Below are positions 20,925 to 28,157 of a stretch of DNA of 35,160 nucleotides, piece after piece. The DNA is from a virus: positions 1 to 35,160 of IMG/VR virus record IMGVR_UViG_3300005577_000063. The stretch is one strand, 5' to 3'. The notes beneath the pieces are model-generated. The model was not told the DNA's origin and ran no database searches. It saw nothing but the letters and a program-made list of their open reading frames with translations. The translations under genes and the position numbers were made by a program. Each line of letters starts with the position of its first letter. Within the stretch, counting starts at the first letter, position 1.

Positions 20925-21081
20925 CCCTCTCTTGCACTACGAACCGCAAGGCTGCGGCAACATGAAGTGCCTGGAGCAGTTCCTCCGGTTCTCCAATACG
21001 ACCTACAAGCGCGGCGAGCGCCTCCTCGAGCTGATCTACCAGTTCAAGGGCACCTAACGGCCTACCCACAATCGCTGCCAC
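20917..21081 (-). CDS. Hypothetical protein, 54 aa
   Basis: Start taken at GTG 21081 because AAGGAGGG lies 5 bases upstream; a longer frame upstream is Ser/Arg-rich shadow. The protein is a Leu/Glu-rich helix pair (ALELVDQLEEALAALVGRIGEPEELLQALHVAAALRFV). Overlaps the preceding gene by 20 bases. Unknown function. Confidence 0.65.
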   Translation of the reverse strand: MAAIVGRPLGALELVDQLEEALAALVGRIGEPEELLQALHVAAALRFVVQERGE

Positions 21082-21268
21082 GCGCCCTCCTTCGCTGGAC
21101 TGCCCTGATGCGGCGGGTCTTGAGTTGCTTGAGGTGGTGCTCGCGCCATGTCTGGTTGGCATACCAGCGGCGATAGCGTGCTAGGCCAGCCTCCCTGGTC
21201 TTGGGGCAGATGTTCTCCCACTTGTTCCGATCATGGTTCCCGGTGCATTGGGGGTGATCGCACCTCAT
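21062..21268 (-). CDS. Zinc-knuckle basic protein, 68 aa
   Basis: MRCDHPQCTGNHDRNKWENIC carries four Cys/His pairs able to bind zinc, followed by a strongly basic helix (RRWYANQTWREHHLKQLKTRRIRAVQRRRA). ATG 21268 overlaps the upstream stop by 4 bases. Probably nucleic-acid binding. Confidence 0.72.
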   Translation of the reverse strand: MRCDHPQCTGNHDRNKWENICPKTREAGLARYRRWYANQTWREHHLKQLKTRRIRAVQRRRARGSDCG

Positions 21269-21414
21269 CGGGGCCCCTGCTTCTCGCAGATTAGACAGGC
21301 GTAACCGTCCACGAAATACGAATCCGGGCAGGGCTCGAATGGGTTATCCCAAACAAGGCCCTGCCCGGTTATGTAGTAGTGCCACCAGATGCATTCGTGC
21401 TCTACTTCGACCAA
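21265..21414 (-). CDS. Zinc-ribbon-like small protein, TTG start
   Basis: Best start is TTG 21414 after GAGGGGGG, giving 49 residues; ATG/GTG starts further out overlap the zinc protein upstream more and read as shadow. HECIWWHYYITGQGL ... YACLICEKQG has Cys, His and a terminal Cys-x2-Cys. Function unknown; one of several zinc microproteins here. Confidence 0.55.
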   Translation of the reverse strand: MVEVEHECIWWHYYITGQGLVWDNPFEPCPDSYFVDGYACLICEKQGPR

Positions 21415-21563
21415 GTACCCCCCTCGCGTAGGAACTCCACCGCACCCATATCCCCACACACCCAGCAGAAACCACTGGAGATGGCGTCCTGATCCAGGCT
21501 GGCACCGCACCGCCGGCAGCGGACAATCGGATAGATGGGGCCTTCGGTCCAGGTCACGCTCAC
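21402..21563 (-). CDS. Zinc-ribbon microprotein, 53 aa
   Basis: GTG 21563 overlaps the holin stop as GTGA. The protein has IVRCRRCGASLDQDAI...FCWVCGDMGAVEFL: two Cys-x2-Cys knuckles 16 residues apart, a textbook zinc ribbon. Ends TAG at 21402. Probably a nucleic-acid or protein adaptor. Confidence 0.72.
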   Translation of the reverse strand: MSVTWTEGPIYPIVRCRRCGASLDQDAISSGFCWVCGDMGAVEFLREGGTWSK

Positions 21564-21772
21564 TTCAGAGCCGACCCATCGGCAAGGAGCAGGTTCTTCA
21601 GGGCAGAGATAGCTGCCGCTACACCCGCAACCAGGGCGGCAACCGCTAGTGTCTTAGCAGCCTCGAAGTTAGGGGCCGCAAGGACGCCCGGTGCCAGGAC
21701 AAGCACGGCGGCGAGGAAGGCCTGCCCAGCTGTCCATAACACACGTCGAATGTCAGACTCGTTGATACCCAC
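21560..21772 (-). CDS. Holin (r1t-like)
   Basis: 70 residues from GTG 21772 with AGGAGG five bases upstream; longer frames upstream overlap the HNH gene. RRVLWTAGQAFLAAVLVLAPGVLAAPNF then AAKTLAVAALVAGVAAAISALKNLL are two membrane helices joined by a short turn, the pattern of r1t-type holins in actinophages. Cationic/neutral C-terminus. It would permeabilise the membrane to release the peptidase(s). The lysis gene set is split by an HNH gene. Confidence 0.82.
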   Translation of the reverse strand: MGINESDIRRVLWTAGQAFLAAVLVLAPGVLAAPNFEAAKTLAVAALVAGVAAAISALKNLLLADGSALK

Positions 21773-22193
21773 GTTTCCTCCTGTAGTAGTCACGGGACTG
21801 TGCCCGCTGACATGTCCGGCAATACCGCTTGCCACGCTTATCAACCCATACGTTGTCTCCCCCATATAGATGTCCATGTGGACAGGCGGATCGGTTGGAT
21901 GAATAGTTAGGACCGCGCTCAACGTTGACTTGAGACGAGACCGCCTCGAGATGTTCAGGGCGCACACACTCCCTAACGCGGCAGAGATGATCGATGACAA
22001 GACCCTCGGGGATCGGTCCATTAGCCCACTCATACGCCAGCCGATGAGCGGCGAGAGAGCGCCGCGATGGCGCATCATCTTGGATGAGTCCATATCCCAC
22101 CGATGTCTTTGCCCCGGTCCATAGCCAGCATCCCGGGGTCCGGTTTACCTTCGCCTCGAACCGCTCGCGGAGTGGGCGACGGTGGGCTACCAT
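21753..22193 (-). CDS. HNH endonuclease, homing-type
   Basis: 146 residues, ATG 22193 with AAGGAGG seven bases upstream; overlaps the upstream stop as TGATG. PGCWLWTGAKTSVGYGLI, AHRLAYEW, IDHLCRVRECVRPEHLEAVSSQVNVERG is the HNH_3-type core, followed by a zinc-like ACPHGH...YCRTCQRAQ tail. Free-standing homing endonucleases of this type lie between phage genes and spread by gene conversion; here it separates lysis genes. Confidence 0.85.
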   Translation of the reverse strand: MVAHRRPLRERFEAKVNRTPGCWLWTGAKTSVGYGLIQDDAPSRRSLAAHRLAYEWANGPIPEGLVIDHLCRVRECVRPEHLEAVSSQVNVERGPNYSSNRSACPHGHLYGGDNVWVDKRGKRYCRTCQRAQSRDYYRRKRGYQRV

Positions 22194-22477
22194 CAATCAC
22201 CCTCCTTGGTTACCAGCACGTACACGATGGTTGAAGCCACGGGGCTGTGGCACTCGTAGAGCGTCTCCCCCTGGTTATCGAATCCCCACTCTCGTAAGGC
22301 CCCGGTCTGTAGCAGGTGCCAGAACCCACGCTCGGCCCGCTGGTTGGCCTCATCCCAATCGGCACCGATGTTCTGGACCCAGTGGTCGCGGATGTGTCCG
22401 ACGATCTCAGCGGAAGTCAGGGGGCGTAGGGCCGAGATACCAACACCGAGTGGCGGCGGGGGTGGAAGGTTGGTCAT
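22193..22477 (-). CDS. Hypothetical protein, 94 aa
   Basis: ATG 22477 overlaps the stop of a small upstream gene as ATGA (an ATG at 22495 is in frame). N-terminal Pro run, then SAEIVGHIRDHWVQNIGADWDEANQRAERGFWHLLQTGALREWGF and a strand-rich end. Not recognised. Sits between the membrane coiled-coil gene cluster and the HNH/holin pair. Confidence 0.68.
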   Translation of the reverse strand: MTNLPPPPPLGVGISALRPLTSAEIVGHIRDHWVQNIGADWDEANQRAERGFWHLLQTGALREWGFDNQGETLYECHSPVASTIVYVLVTKEGD

Positions 22478-22611
22478 CCCGGGCCCCAGTCCCATCCATG
22501 GGTTGGACAGTCATCTACGTGCCAACTCCAGCCACAGCGCGAGGAACAATGTCCCCGCCACTGTCGCCAACGAACAATAAGGCGTGTCTGAAATCTCACG
22601 AACTTAGTCAT
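22474..22611 (-). CDS. Small Trp/Cys/His-rich protein, 45 aa
   Basis: ATG 22611 lies 8 bases inside the preceding gene; TGA overlaps the next ATG by 4 bases, filling an otherwise 100-base gap. Basic, Trp-rich N-terminus (TKFVRFQTRLIVRWRQWRGH) and a CSSRCGWSWHVDDCPTHGWDWG motif with Cys/His for zinc. No strong ribosome site, so confidence is moderate. Confidence 0.5.
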   Translation of the reverse strand: MTKFVRFQTRLIVRWRQWRGHCSSRCGWSWHVDDCPTHGWDWGPG

Positions 22612-22822
22612 CTCGCATCAACACATCCACTAGAGATTGCCAGGCTGTGAACCGCTCATCGGCACACTCCTGGCAGAGCCTTGCTTCAACGGCCGGCGGG
22701 GGTTTCTGGGGTGGGTGGCAACCGCAATGACACAGAGCCGACCATGTTGGGTAGTCGGGCTGCACGGTCGGACCCTGTTGGGTGATGCCCAGGCCTCGAC
22801 GAGTCATGGAAGGAACGAACAT
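22604..22822 (-). CDS. Hypothetical zinc-binding protein, 72 aa
   Basis: ATG 22822 (or GTG 22825) overlaps the upstream stop. ALCHCGCHPPQKPPPAVEARLCQECADERF gives a Cys/His cluster and Cys-x2-Cys; remainder is helical (AWQSLVDVLMRDD). Unknown function. Confidence 0.68.
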   Translation of the reverse strand: MFVPSMTRRGLGITQQGPTVQPDYPTWSALCHCGCHPPQKPPPAVEARLCQECADERFTAWQSLVDVLMRDD

Positions 22823-23028
22823 CACGCGTCGGCATCCTCACCCTCGGCCTCAGCCTCGGCACGTTCGGCGTCCTGGACGATCTCCCTAGCCTGGTCGAGT
22901 AAGGCGAGAACCTCCCACCCCTCGAGATCCCCGCAGTTGACCTCGATGGAGTCACCGACCGTCCAGGAGATCGTGACGATGTAGGGCGTGTAGTTCGGGG
23001 CTTGGTCAGCAAAGGGCTGGGTCGTCAT
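22822..23028 (-). CDS. Hypothetical acidic protein, 68 aa
   Basis: MTTQPFADQAPNYTPYIVTI begins a 68-residue protein: a strand-rich half with ISWTVGDSIEVNCGDLEG, then a very acidic helix (ALLDQAREIVQDAERAEAEAEGEDADA). ATG 23028 overlaps the upstream stop by 4 bases. Function unknown. Confidence 0.7.
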   Translation of the reverse strand: MTTQPFADQAPNYTPYIVTISWTVGDSIEVNCGDLEGWEVLALLDQAREIVQDAERAEAEAEGEDADA

Positions 23029-23393
23029 CCGCCGATAGCCTTTACGACGAGTGCTCCCCCGACAGCGGAGAGCAGCGAGACCAGCGCACCGAACCCCAGG
23101 GCCTTACCTCGGAAGTTCTCAAGGGCATCCACCTTGTCCTCAAGGGCCCCGTGCTGGCTCTCATATCGATCCCTGGTAAGGAAGTTCGAGCGGTCCTGGG
23201 TAACCTCTGCCCTCAGTTCGTTCAGCTTCTCTAGCCTGAGTTCGAGGTTCCGGGTAGCGAGTTCGAGCGCGGCTTGCTGAGACCTGAACGCCGCCGTGAG
23301 TGCCTTATCCCTCTCGGCCATGATGGCTTCGATGTATTCCCTGAGGGTGACGGTGGTGCCGTTGCGTTCATGGACGGGGCTCTCCTCGTTCAT
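23025..23393 (-). CDS. Coiled-coil protein with C-terminal membrane anchor
   Basis: 122 residues from ATG 23393 (4-base overlap with the peptidase). LREYIEAIMAERDKALTAAFRSQQAALELATRNLELRLEKLNELRAEV is a long coiled coil; LGFGALVSLLSAVGGALVVKA is a single C-terminal transmembrane helix. This XhlA-like topology occurs beside holins and lysins, so a lysis-accessory role is plausible. Confidence 0.75.
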   Translation of the reverse strand: MNEESPVHERNGTTVTLREYIEAIMAERDKALTAAFRSQQAALELATRNLELRLEKLNELRAEVTQDRSNFLTRDRYESQHGALEDKVDALENFRGKALGFGALVSLLSAVGGALVVKAIGG

Positions 23394-23824
23394 CCACTCA
23401 CCACATACGAGGTGTGCCAAGGCTCGCCCGGGACGGCGTAATGCCAGCCCTCCAAGAGCAGGGCTTTCTTGATGGCGTAACGTCGGGCGGCGCTCTGCCC
23501 CATGTCGATATCGACAGCCAGTCCCCGGCAGTGCTTGGACCCGTCCGGGTTGGCATAGCGCTGGGGGTCGGACTTCCAGAGTTGTCGCTGTAGCTCACAG
23601 TCCCGCCAGCCGATCCCCGTGATGAGGATATGGCGGGTCTTCCCCCTGATCTTCATCCGCTTGGGGGTGATGCGCTGCTCAGCGGCCTTGAACGCACGGA
23701 GCGCCGGCCCCTGGAGCTTGACGATCCGGGAGTCCGTCTGGTGGTAGATGTTGATGTTGTCGTAGTCATCGCAGCATGAACCACCGTCGTGGATGACCCC
23801 GTAATGGGTCTGGATATCGGTCAC
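23390..23824 (-). CDS. M15-type peptidase, probable endolysin
   Basis: 144 residues, GTG 23824 with GGAGG upstream. Catalytic zinc motifs of the D-Ala-D-Ala carboxypeptidase/M15 family: SKHCRGLAVDID (His-x6-Asp) at about residues 96-107 and EPWHTSYV at the end. It would cut peptide cross-links of the wall. It has no signal peptide and no separate wall-binding domain, so it would rely on the holin. It heads a possible lysis transcript with its own promoter. Confidence 0.85.
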   Translation of the reverse strand: MTDIQTHYGVIHDGGSCCDDYDNINIYHQTDSRIVKLQGPALRAFKAAEQRITPKRMKIRGKTRHILITGIGWRDCELQRQLWKSDPQRYANPDGSKHCRGLAVDIDMGQSAARRYAIKKALLLEGWHYAVPGEPWHTSYVVSG

Positions 23825-23841
23825 CAGGCCTCCTCAGGCTG

Positions 23842-23871
23842 AGTCTAGGTGGGTTAGATAGGGAGGGTCAA
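23842..23871 (-). promoter_or_regulatory. Candidate promoter before the lysis genes
   Basis: Minus strand TTGACC (23871-23866), 18-base spacer, TAGACT (23847-23842). Two 10-base direct repeats TAGGGAGGGT on the plus strand (23859-23868 and 23873-23882) surround the -35 and could be an operator. It lies in the only larger gap (58 bases) in this part of the late region. Confidence 0.5.
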
Positions 23872-23882
23872 GTAGGGAGGGT

Positions 23883-24599
23883 TTAGAAGGGCTTCTCGGC
23901 GAACGTCCAGTTATCCCAGATGTTGAGCCGCCGGAAGCTCTCGATGGTCAGCCTGGCCGTGCCGTTCGCTAGCCATCCTGAACCCCAGGAGTTCTCGACC
24001 CGGACGAAGGGTGGAGCCCCGTTATCGGGGGCCATGTCCACGCCGGTCAGAGCGAGATCGTGGTAGCCGACGTGCTCCGAGTCCAGGTTGACCTTGATCC
24101 ACTGATTGCCATAGGCCTTAGAGAGCCGTCCATCGTTGTAGTACATCGAGCCATACCAAGGGACGGCAATCGTGACTGGGCCGTAGGTGAGGAGGCAGGT
24201 GATGATGTCATCAACCTGGAGCACCTTCCAATAGGAGTCGATCAGCCCCCACTCGAGCAGCTTGGCGCAGGCATCGCGGGGATGCATCCCTTGCTTATAG
24301 GTGGTGTCCCCTGACGCCTCGAGGTAGAGCCTACGGGCGAACTGATGGGCTCCCTCCTCGGTCTGGAACTCCGCATAGGTATCGTGTTCGCTGGCCCCGG
24401 CCAGCAGGACGTTCGTAGTCGCGTGACCGACACATGTTCCCTCGTTGCCCTGGTTGATGCGGAAGTCCGGGCCGACCATCGTGTAGAACTTCCGGTCGAT
24501 GGTGGATGCGTTTAGGGCCACCGATAGCGGTGGGGCGAATCGGTAGTCACGCGGGTCGTATCGGTCGGGCTTGGCTCCGAGTGCATAGGGTTGTGGCAT
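23883..24599 (-). CDS. Papain-like (C1) cysteine peptidase, virion-associated?
   Basis: 238 residues. INQGNEGTCVGHATTNVLL contains the Gln and catalytic Cys of the papain family; GYHDLALTGVD supplies the His and VRVENSWGSGWLANG the Asn-Ser-Trp-Gly active-site motif; together a complete C1 triad. No signal peptide. ATG 24599 follows the TAG of the fibre-like gene with GGAGG. Papain-like domains are unusual among phage tail or lysis genes; it may cut peptides in the host envelope or process a virion protein. Confidence 0.85.
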   Translation of the reverse strand: MPQPYALGAKPDRYDPRDYRFAPPLSVALNASTIDRKFYTMVGPDFRINQGNEGTCVGHATTNVLLAGASEHDTYAEFQTEEGAHQFARRLYLEASGDTTYKQGMHPRDACAKLLEWGLIDSYWKVLQVDDIITCLLTYGPVTIAVPWYGSMYYNDGRLSKAYGNQWIKVNLDSEHVGYHDLALTGVDMAPDNGAPPFVRVENSWGSGWLANGTARLTIESFRRLNIWDNWTFAEKPF

Positions 24600-25316
24600 C
24601 TATCCTCCGAAGAAGCCGCTCATGCCGAAGGGGTCCGAGACGCCCCCTCCGCCGCCGGCGCCAGCAACCTTGATCTCGGCCGCGAGCCCACCGTAGGGGG
24701 ATGAGGTCGTCCAGGACATCGTGGGGGTGGTATCGAACGTGCTGGCGTGCCACCCCGGCTTCATCCCCGACGATGGGTTGTTGTGCGTCTGGTTCGTGAG
24801 CGCCGTCCAGCCTCCCTCAACGGTGGATTCCTCGTTGGCTTGGTGGCAGAACAGCGCCATCACACGGTTGTTCGAGTCCCCGGCCGCCGAAAGTGTTCCG
24901 GTCGCACCCGATGTGCCCGACAGATCCGCCCCGGTCGCGGCCGTCTGGACGAAGGTCTGAACGAGGCCGTTTGCCACGTCACTGCCCGTCACCTTGAGGA
25001 TGCCCATCGAGCAGCCAGACATCGTGACGCCGAAGTCGAACAGACAAGTACCCGGTCCGCTACCCGGCCCGCTGTCCCATGCGAATATCCAAAGCTGCCT
25101 GCGGCTCGCCCCGGTCGTGATCCACAGCAGGGTAGCTACCTGGGTTGCGGTGATGCCGCCATGGGTCACGGTCGGGGTCGGGGGGTTCGTTGTATCCCGC
25201 GAAGCCTCGAGACATGCGACATACAAAGTGGCCGGGTCGGTCGTGAGGCTCACCGAGAACGAGGTCGCATCGACCCCGGTCCCGGTTCCGGTAACGCTGG
25301 TGATGGAGATCGCCAT
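24600..25316 (-). CDS. Putative virion protein, Gly-rich C-terminus
   Basis: 238 residues beginning MAISITSVTGTGTGVDATSF, with repeated beta strands, Thr/Ser-rich turns, and a C-terminal GAGGGGGVSDPFGMSGFFGG. Pattern fits a tail-associated beta-sandwich with a flexible tip. Lies between the beta-helix protein and the peptidase. No catalytic motif. Confidence 0.7.
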   Translation of the reverse strand: MAISITSVTGTGTGVDATSFSVSLTTDPATLYVACLEASRDTTNPPTPTVTHGGITATQVATLLWITTGASRRQLWIFAWDSGPGSGPGTCLFDFGVTMSGCSMGILKVTGSDVANGLVQTFVQTAATGADLSGTSGATGTLSAAGDSNNRVMALFCHQANEESTVEGGWTALTNQTHNNPSSGMKPGWHASTFDTTPTMSWTTSSPYGGLAAEIKVAGAGGGGGVSDPFGMSGFFGG

Positions 25317-26597
25317 CTAGATCAGGGTCCTGTCCGTATCGCCGGAATGGAACGCCTGCCATTCGGCCCAGGTCTTCGAGACACCACTTCCGGTTCCGCT
25401 GTCCCACTTCCAGTAGGAGTTGGAGGTCGAGAGCACCTTGTAGTGGTTGCTGAAGAACGAGTTATTGGCCCAGACCGGGAACGAGCCTGTCGCGGTGTCC
25501 TGTCCCCCGACCCGCTGGTTGAAGGAAGTCCTGAGCCAGAACTGGTTGTCGTGAACGTCCCAGTTCTGACACGACCGGGCCACCGTCCCGGTGTGGTCCC
25601 ACAGCATGAACAGCATCCCGAGCTCCGAGTCGGCGCCGCCCAAGGTGTAGTCCAGGAGGTTGAACTCGAAGCTCCCCCGACCGGATACGCAGTTGGAGTC
25701 GGCGATGCGGAACTGCACGCAGTTCTCATGCGTCCTGGTCTGCCCGCCGATGGTCGCGGCCCTGCCGTTGTTCGCGCTGTAGTTGTGCCGGATCACCGAC
25801 AGGTCGTTGGCTTCGTAGAACCCTCCGGCCCGCCAGTTGTCCTCCGAGACGTTCTCCTCGATGAGGTAGTCGCGGCAACCGGTGTCCCACCACATCGAGA
25901 AACCGAGGTTGTCGTGCAGCCAGTTGTGATGGAACCAACCTCCGATGCTCGTCTCGATCTTCCCCGCCCCGCCCTCGTTGCCGGGGTTCACCTGCCGGGT
26001 GTTGTTCCCGTAGACCTCGCAGTACTCGAGGGTGATGTCGTTCCCCGTGGCACCGCCGTACCCGGCCAGGCCGTTGTCGTGCATCACACAGTGGGAGATC
26101 ACACAGCCATTGCCGACCGGGGCTATGCCGGTGTCGTACATCCCCGAGACGACGGCATCCTGGACGGTGGAGTTGTCGCCGGCCATCCGAATGCCGTGGA
26201 TCGTGGAGGCCGTTCCGAAGTTCTGCCACGTCCCACCCTTGAGCGTGGCGTTGATCCCCAAGACGATGGGGAAGAACTGCCCGCCGTTGCCTTCAATCAC
26301 CTGCTGGCCGACAGTCCCGGGAAAGATGATCGTTGGAGCCTTGGTCCCGGTATCGACCTGACTGTTCCAAACGGGATTGTTCGACGAACAGACGAACGTG
26401 GAGCCCGTAGCATTCGCATTGATAGCCGACTGGAGCGAGGCACTCGAGTTGAACGAGATACCCCCACCGGGGTTCGTGACGGTTCTCGCCCCCGCACCTG
26501 AGCGTACCGATGCAGCACCGGCGGTAGGCCCAAATACCGGCCCAGCCCCACCACCGCCCTCAACGTTCCCGCCGCCGCGTCTTATGCGGAGACTCAT
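25317..26597 (-). CDS. Right-handed beta-helix tailspike-like protein
   Basis: 426 residues. Gly-rich N-terminus, then repeated solenoid turns with Asn ladders (TVQDAVVSGMYDTGIAPVGNGCVISHCVMHDN, DITLEYCEVYGNN, WFHHNWLHDN, YLIEENVSEDN, VIRHNYSANNG), the pattern of pectate-lyase-like/tailspike proteins. A polysaccharide-binding or depolymerising receptor protein is likely; catalytic residues cannot be assigned with confidence. ATG overlaps the upstream stop by one base. Confidence 0.82.
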   Translation of the reverse strand: MSLRIRRGGGNVEGGGGAGPVFGPTAGAASVRSGAGARTVTNPGGGISFNSSASLQSAINANATGSTFVCSSNNPVWNSQVDTGTKAPTIIFPGTVGQQVIEGNGGQFFPIVLGINATLKGGTWQNFGTASTIHGIRMAGDNSTVQDAVVSGMYDTGIAPVGNGCVISHCVMHDNGLAGYGGATGNDITLEYCEVYGNNTRQVNPGNEGGAGKIETSIGGWFHHNWLHDNLGFSMWWDTGCRDYLIEENVSEDNWRAGGFYEANDLSVIRHNYSANNGRAATIGGQTRTHENCVQFRIADSNCVSGRGSFEFNLLDYTLGGADSELGMLFMLWDHTGTVARSCQNWDVHDNQFWLRTSFNQRVGGQDTATGSFPVWANNSFFSNHYKVLSTSNSYWKWDSGTGSGVSKTWAEWQAFHSGDTDRTLI

Positions 26598-27595
26598 CAG
26601 AATTCGTAGCCGAACACCGAAATATAGATTGTGATGCCCGCCGAGGTGGTGTAGTGGAGCTCGCGGTCGGCGGTAGTGCAGAAGACCGGATGGGGGAAAT
26701 TGGAGATGACACCGGGGGTCGAGGTAGAGGTAGGGGTCAGCGTCCCTCGGAACAAAACTTGGTCCGTTCCCTGAGTGAATGTGACATCAGCATTGTCGCC
26801 GAACCAGAGCGTAACCAGCGCGGCGGTGGTTCCACCTGTCCCGATCTCATAGCCCGTAACAGCAATGCGCTTGCCGGCGGTCGGGTCCCAGATCGTTGTA
26901 CCGGTCTGAGTGCTTGTTGCCTCAACCTGCTTCCAGACGAACTGCTCGCCGGCGATGTGTCCTACGAGCAGTCGTCCCTGTAGATCGAACTTACTGTCAG
27001 TCCGGTCGCCCGCCGCCACGGCGGTACCGAAGGCGCTCTGAGCCTTCCCGCCGATCTTGACCGGGTTGCCCGAGTCAACGGCGTCGTGCGCCACGTCTAG
27101 CGTCGAGGAGTCCACCGCCACCTTGACACGCCGGTTCTGATCTATGCCGATGATGCCCATATCGTTATCAGTGACTGAAGTGGGAGCGGACTCATACACG
27201 CCGATGATCGGAGTCCCTGCGGTGGATGCCTGGGTGAAGTCGGCATCGTCCGTCGAGGACGTTCCCCCCGAGCCAGCAAAGGACGTCACCTGGTTCCCCG
27301 ACCCATCCACGATGGCCACGTTCAGGGCGTCGTTAGCGGCGAGGTTCCTGACCGTGGCATCTGACGTGCCGTCGGTCAGCTGCACCTTCCCGGCGAATGC
27401 CGTACCAGCAACCAGTGGGGCCATGCGCGTGATATCCACGTCGAGCCCATTGGTGGCATCGCCGGGGATCTTCGCCGTAGAGTCCGCCGTTCCGTCTACC
27501 AGCTTCACGTACTGGTAGTCCACACCACCGATCTCATCGGTAGCGGCGGTGAAGTCAGTCAGTGTTCCGTTGTCGATGGTTTTGTTGTCAGCCAT
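26597..27595 (-). CDS. Putative tail appendage protein
   Basis: 332 residues, MADNKTIDNGTLTDFTAATD start, with strand-rich repeats (KVQLTDGTSDATVRNL, TSVTDNDMGIIGIDQ) and an IYISVFGYEF end. Resembles neck/fibre proteins common in environmental siphophages. Two DGT(A/S)D(S/A)T-type segments may mark a duplication. No enzymatic motif. Confidence 0.72.
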   Translation of the reverse strand: MADNKTIDNGTLTDFTAATDEIGGVDYQYVKLVDGTADSTAKIPGDATNGLDVDITRMAPLVAGTAFAGKVQLTDGTSDATVRNLAANDALNVAIVDGSGNQVTSFAGSGGTSSTDDADFTQASTAGTPIIGVYESAPTSVTDNDMGIIGIDQNRRVKVAVDSSTLDVAHDAVDSGNPVKIGGKAQSAFGTAVAAGDRTDSKFDLQGRLLVGHIAGEQFVWKQVEATSTQTGTTIWDPTAGKRIAVTGYEIGTGGTTAALVTLWFGDNADVTFTQGTDQVLFRGTLTPTSTSTPGVISNFPHPVFCTTADRELHYTTSAGITIYISVFGYEF

Positions 27596-27604
27596 CAGTT
27601 CTCC

Positions 27605-28147
27605 TTATGAAAGTTTCTGAGCGATGAGACACGAACCCGCCTTGACCAAGGTGCTGCCGCTTGTGACACTCTGGGCCCATTGGAATTGAACGGTGCCAGC
27701 AGTACCGGCAACCTGAACAATCCCTTTAACGATGATCCCCCATATTTGGCCCGCTGATAACGACCCAACGGTAGAGGTAGCCGCCGCATCCAATAGAGGA
27801 TTGGTACCACTAGAGGGATCCTGAATCCACAGGCCGCTAGCATTGATTGACAGTGGTCCCCATTTCATCGTTGCGCTCGCCGGAACCGTAAACGTCATCT
27901 TGAAATCCGCCGTGGCATTCGAATCAATCATGAGCGTGCAATCGACAAGCCATTTCTCATTAGCCCCAACGGCGAAGAACAAATCGTCATCATTCTGCAA
28001 CGTAGTGTTGGCGACGGTCTCATCTGCGGCCTTCACCTTCTTGGTAACGGGGCCAAGGGAGTTCAGGTTGTCGCGGATGTGTGGGTTCATGATGGCGGCA
28101 GTAACCAGCTCGCCGTCGGTCCACGTTCGAGGTGCTGTCCATGCCAT
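27605..28147 (-). CDS. Minor tail/fibre protein
   Basis: 180 residues, starting MAWTAPRTWTDGELVTAAIM and then NPHIRDNLNSLG, a start motif frequent in phage minor tail proteins. The C-terminal part is a beta-sandwich (KMTFTVPASATMKWGPLSIN). Spacing of 10 bases from neighbours; part of the tail fibre gene series. Confidence 0.75.
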   Translation of the reverse strand: MAWTAPRTWTDGELVTAAIMNPHIRDNLNSLGPVTKKVKAADETVANTTLQNDDDLFFAVGANEKWLVDCTLMIDSNATADFKMTFTVPASATMKWGPLSINASGLWIQDPSSGTNPLLDAAATSTVGSLSAGQIWGIIVKGIVQVAGTAGTVQFQWAQSVTSGSTLVKAGSCLIAQKLS

Positions 28148-28157
28148 GAGTGCTCCT

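Noticed and set aside
24747-26501. A 584-residue plus-strand frame opposite the beta-helix and fibre genes.
   Set aside because: Arg/Val/Pro-rich shadow of GC-rich coding DNA; no ribosome site or family features; the minus-strand genes are clear.
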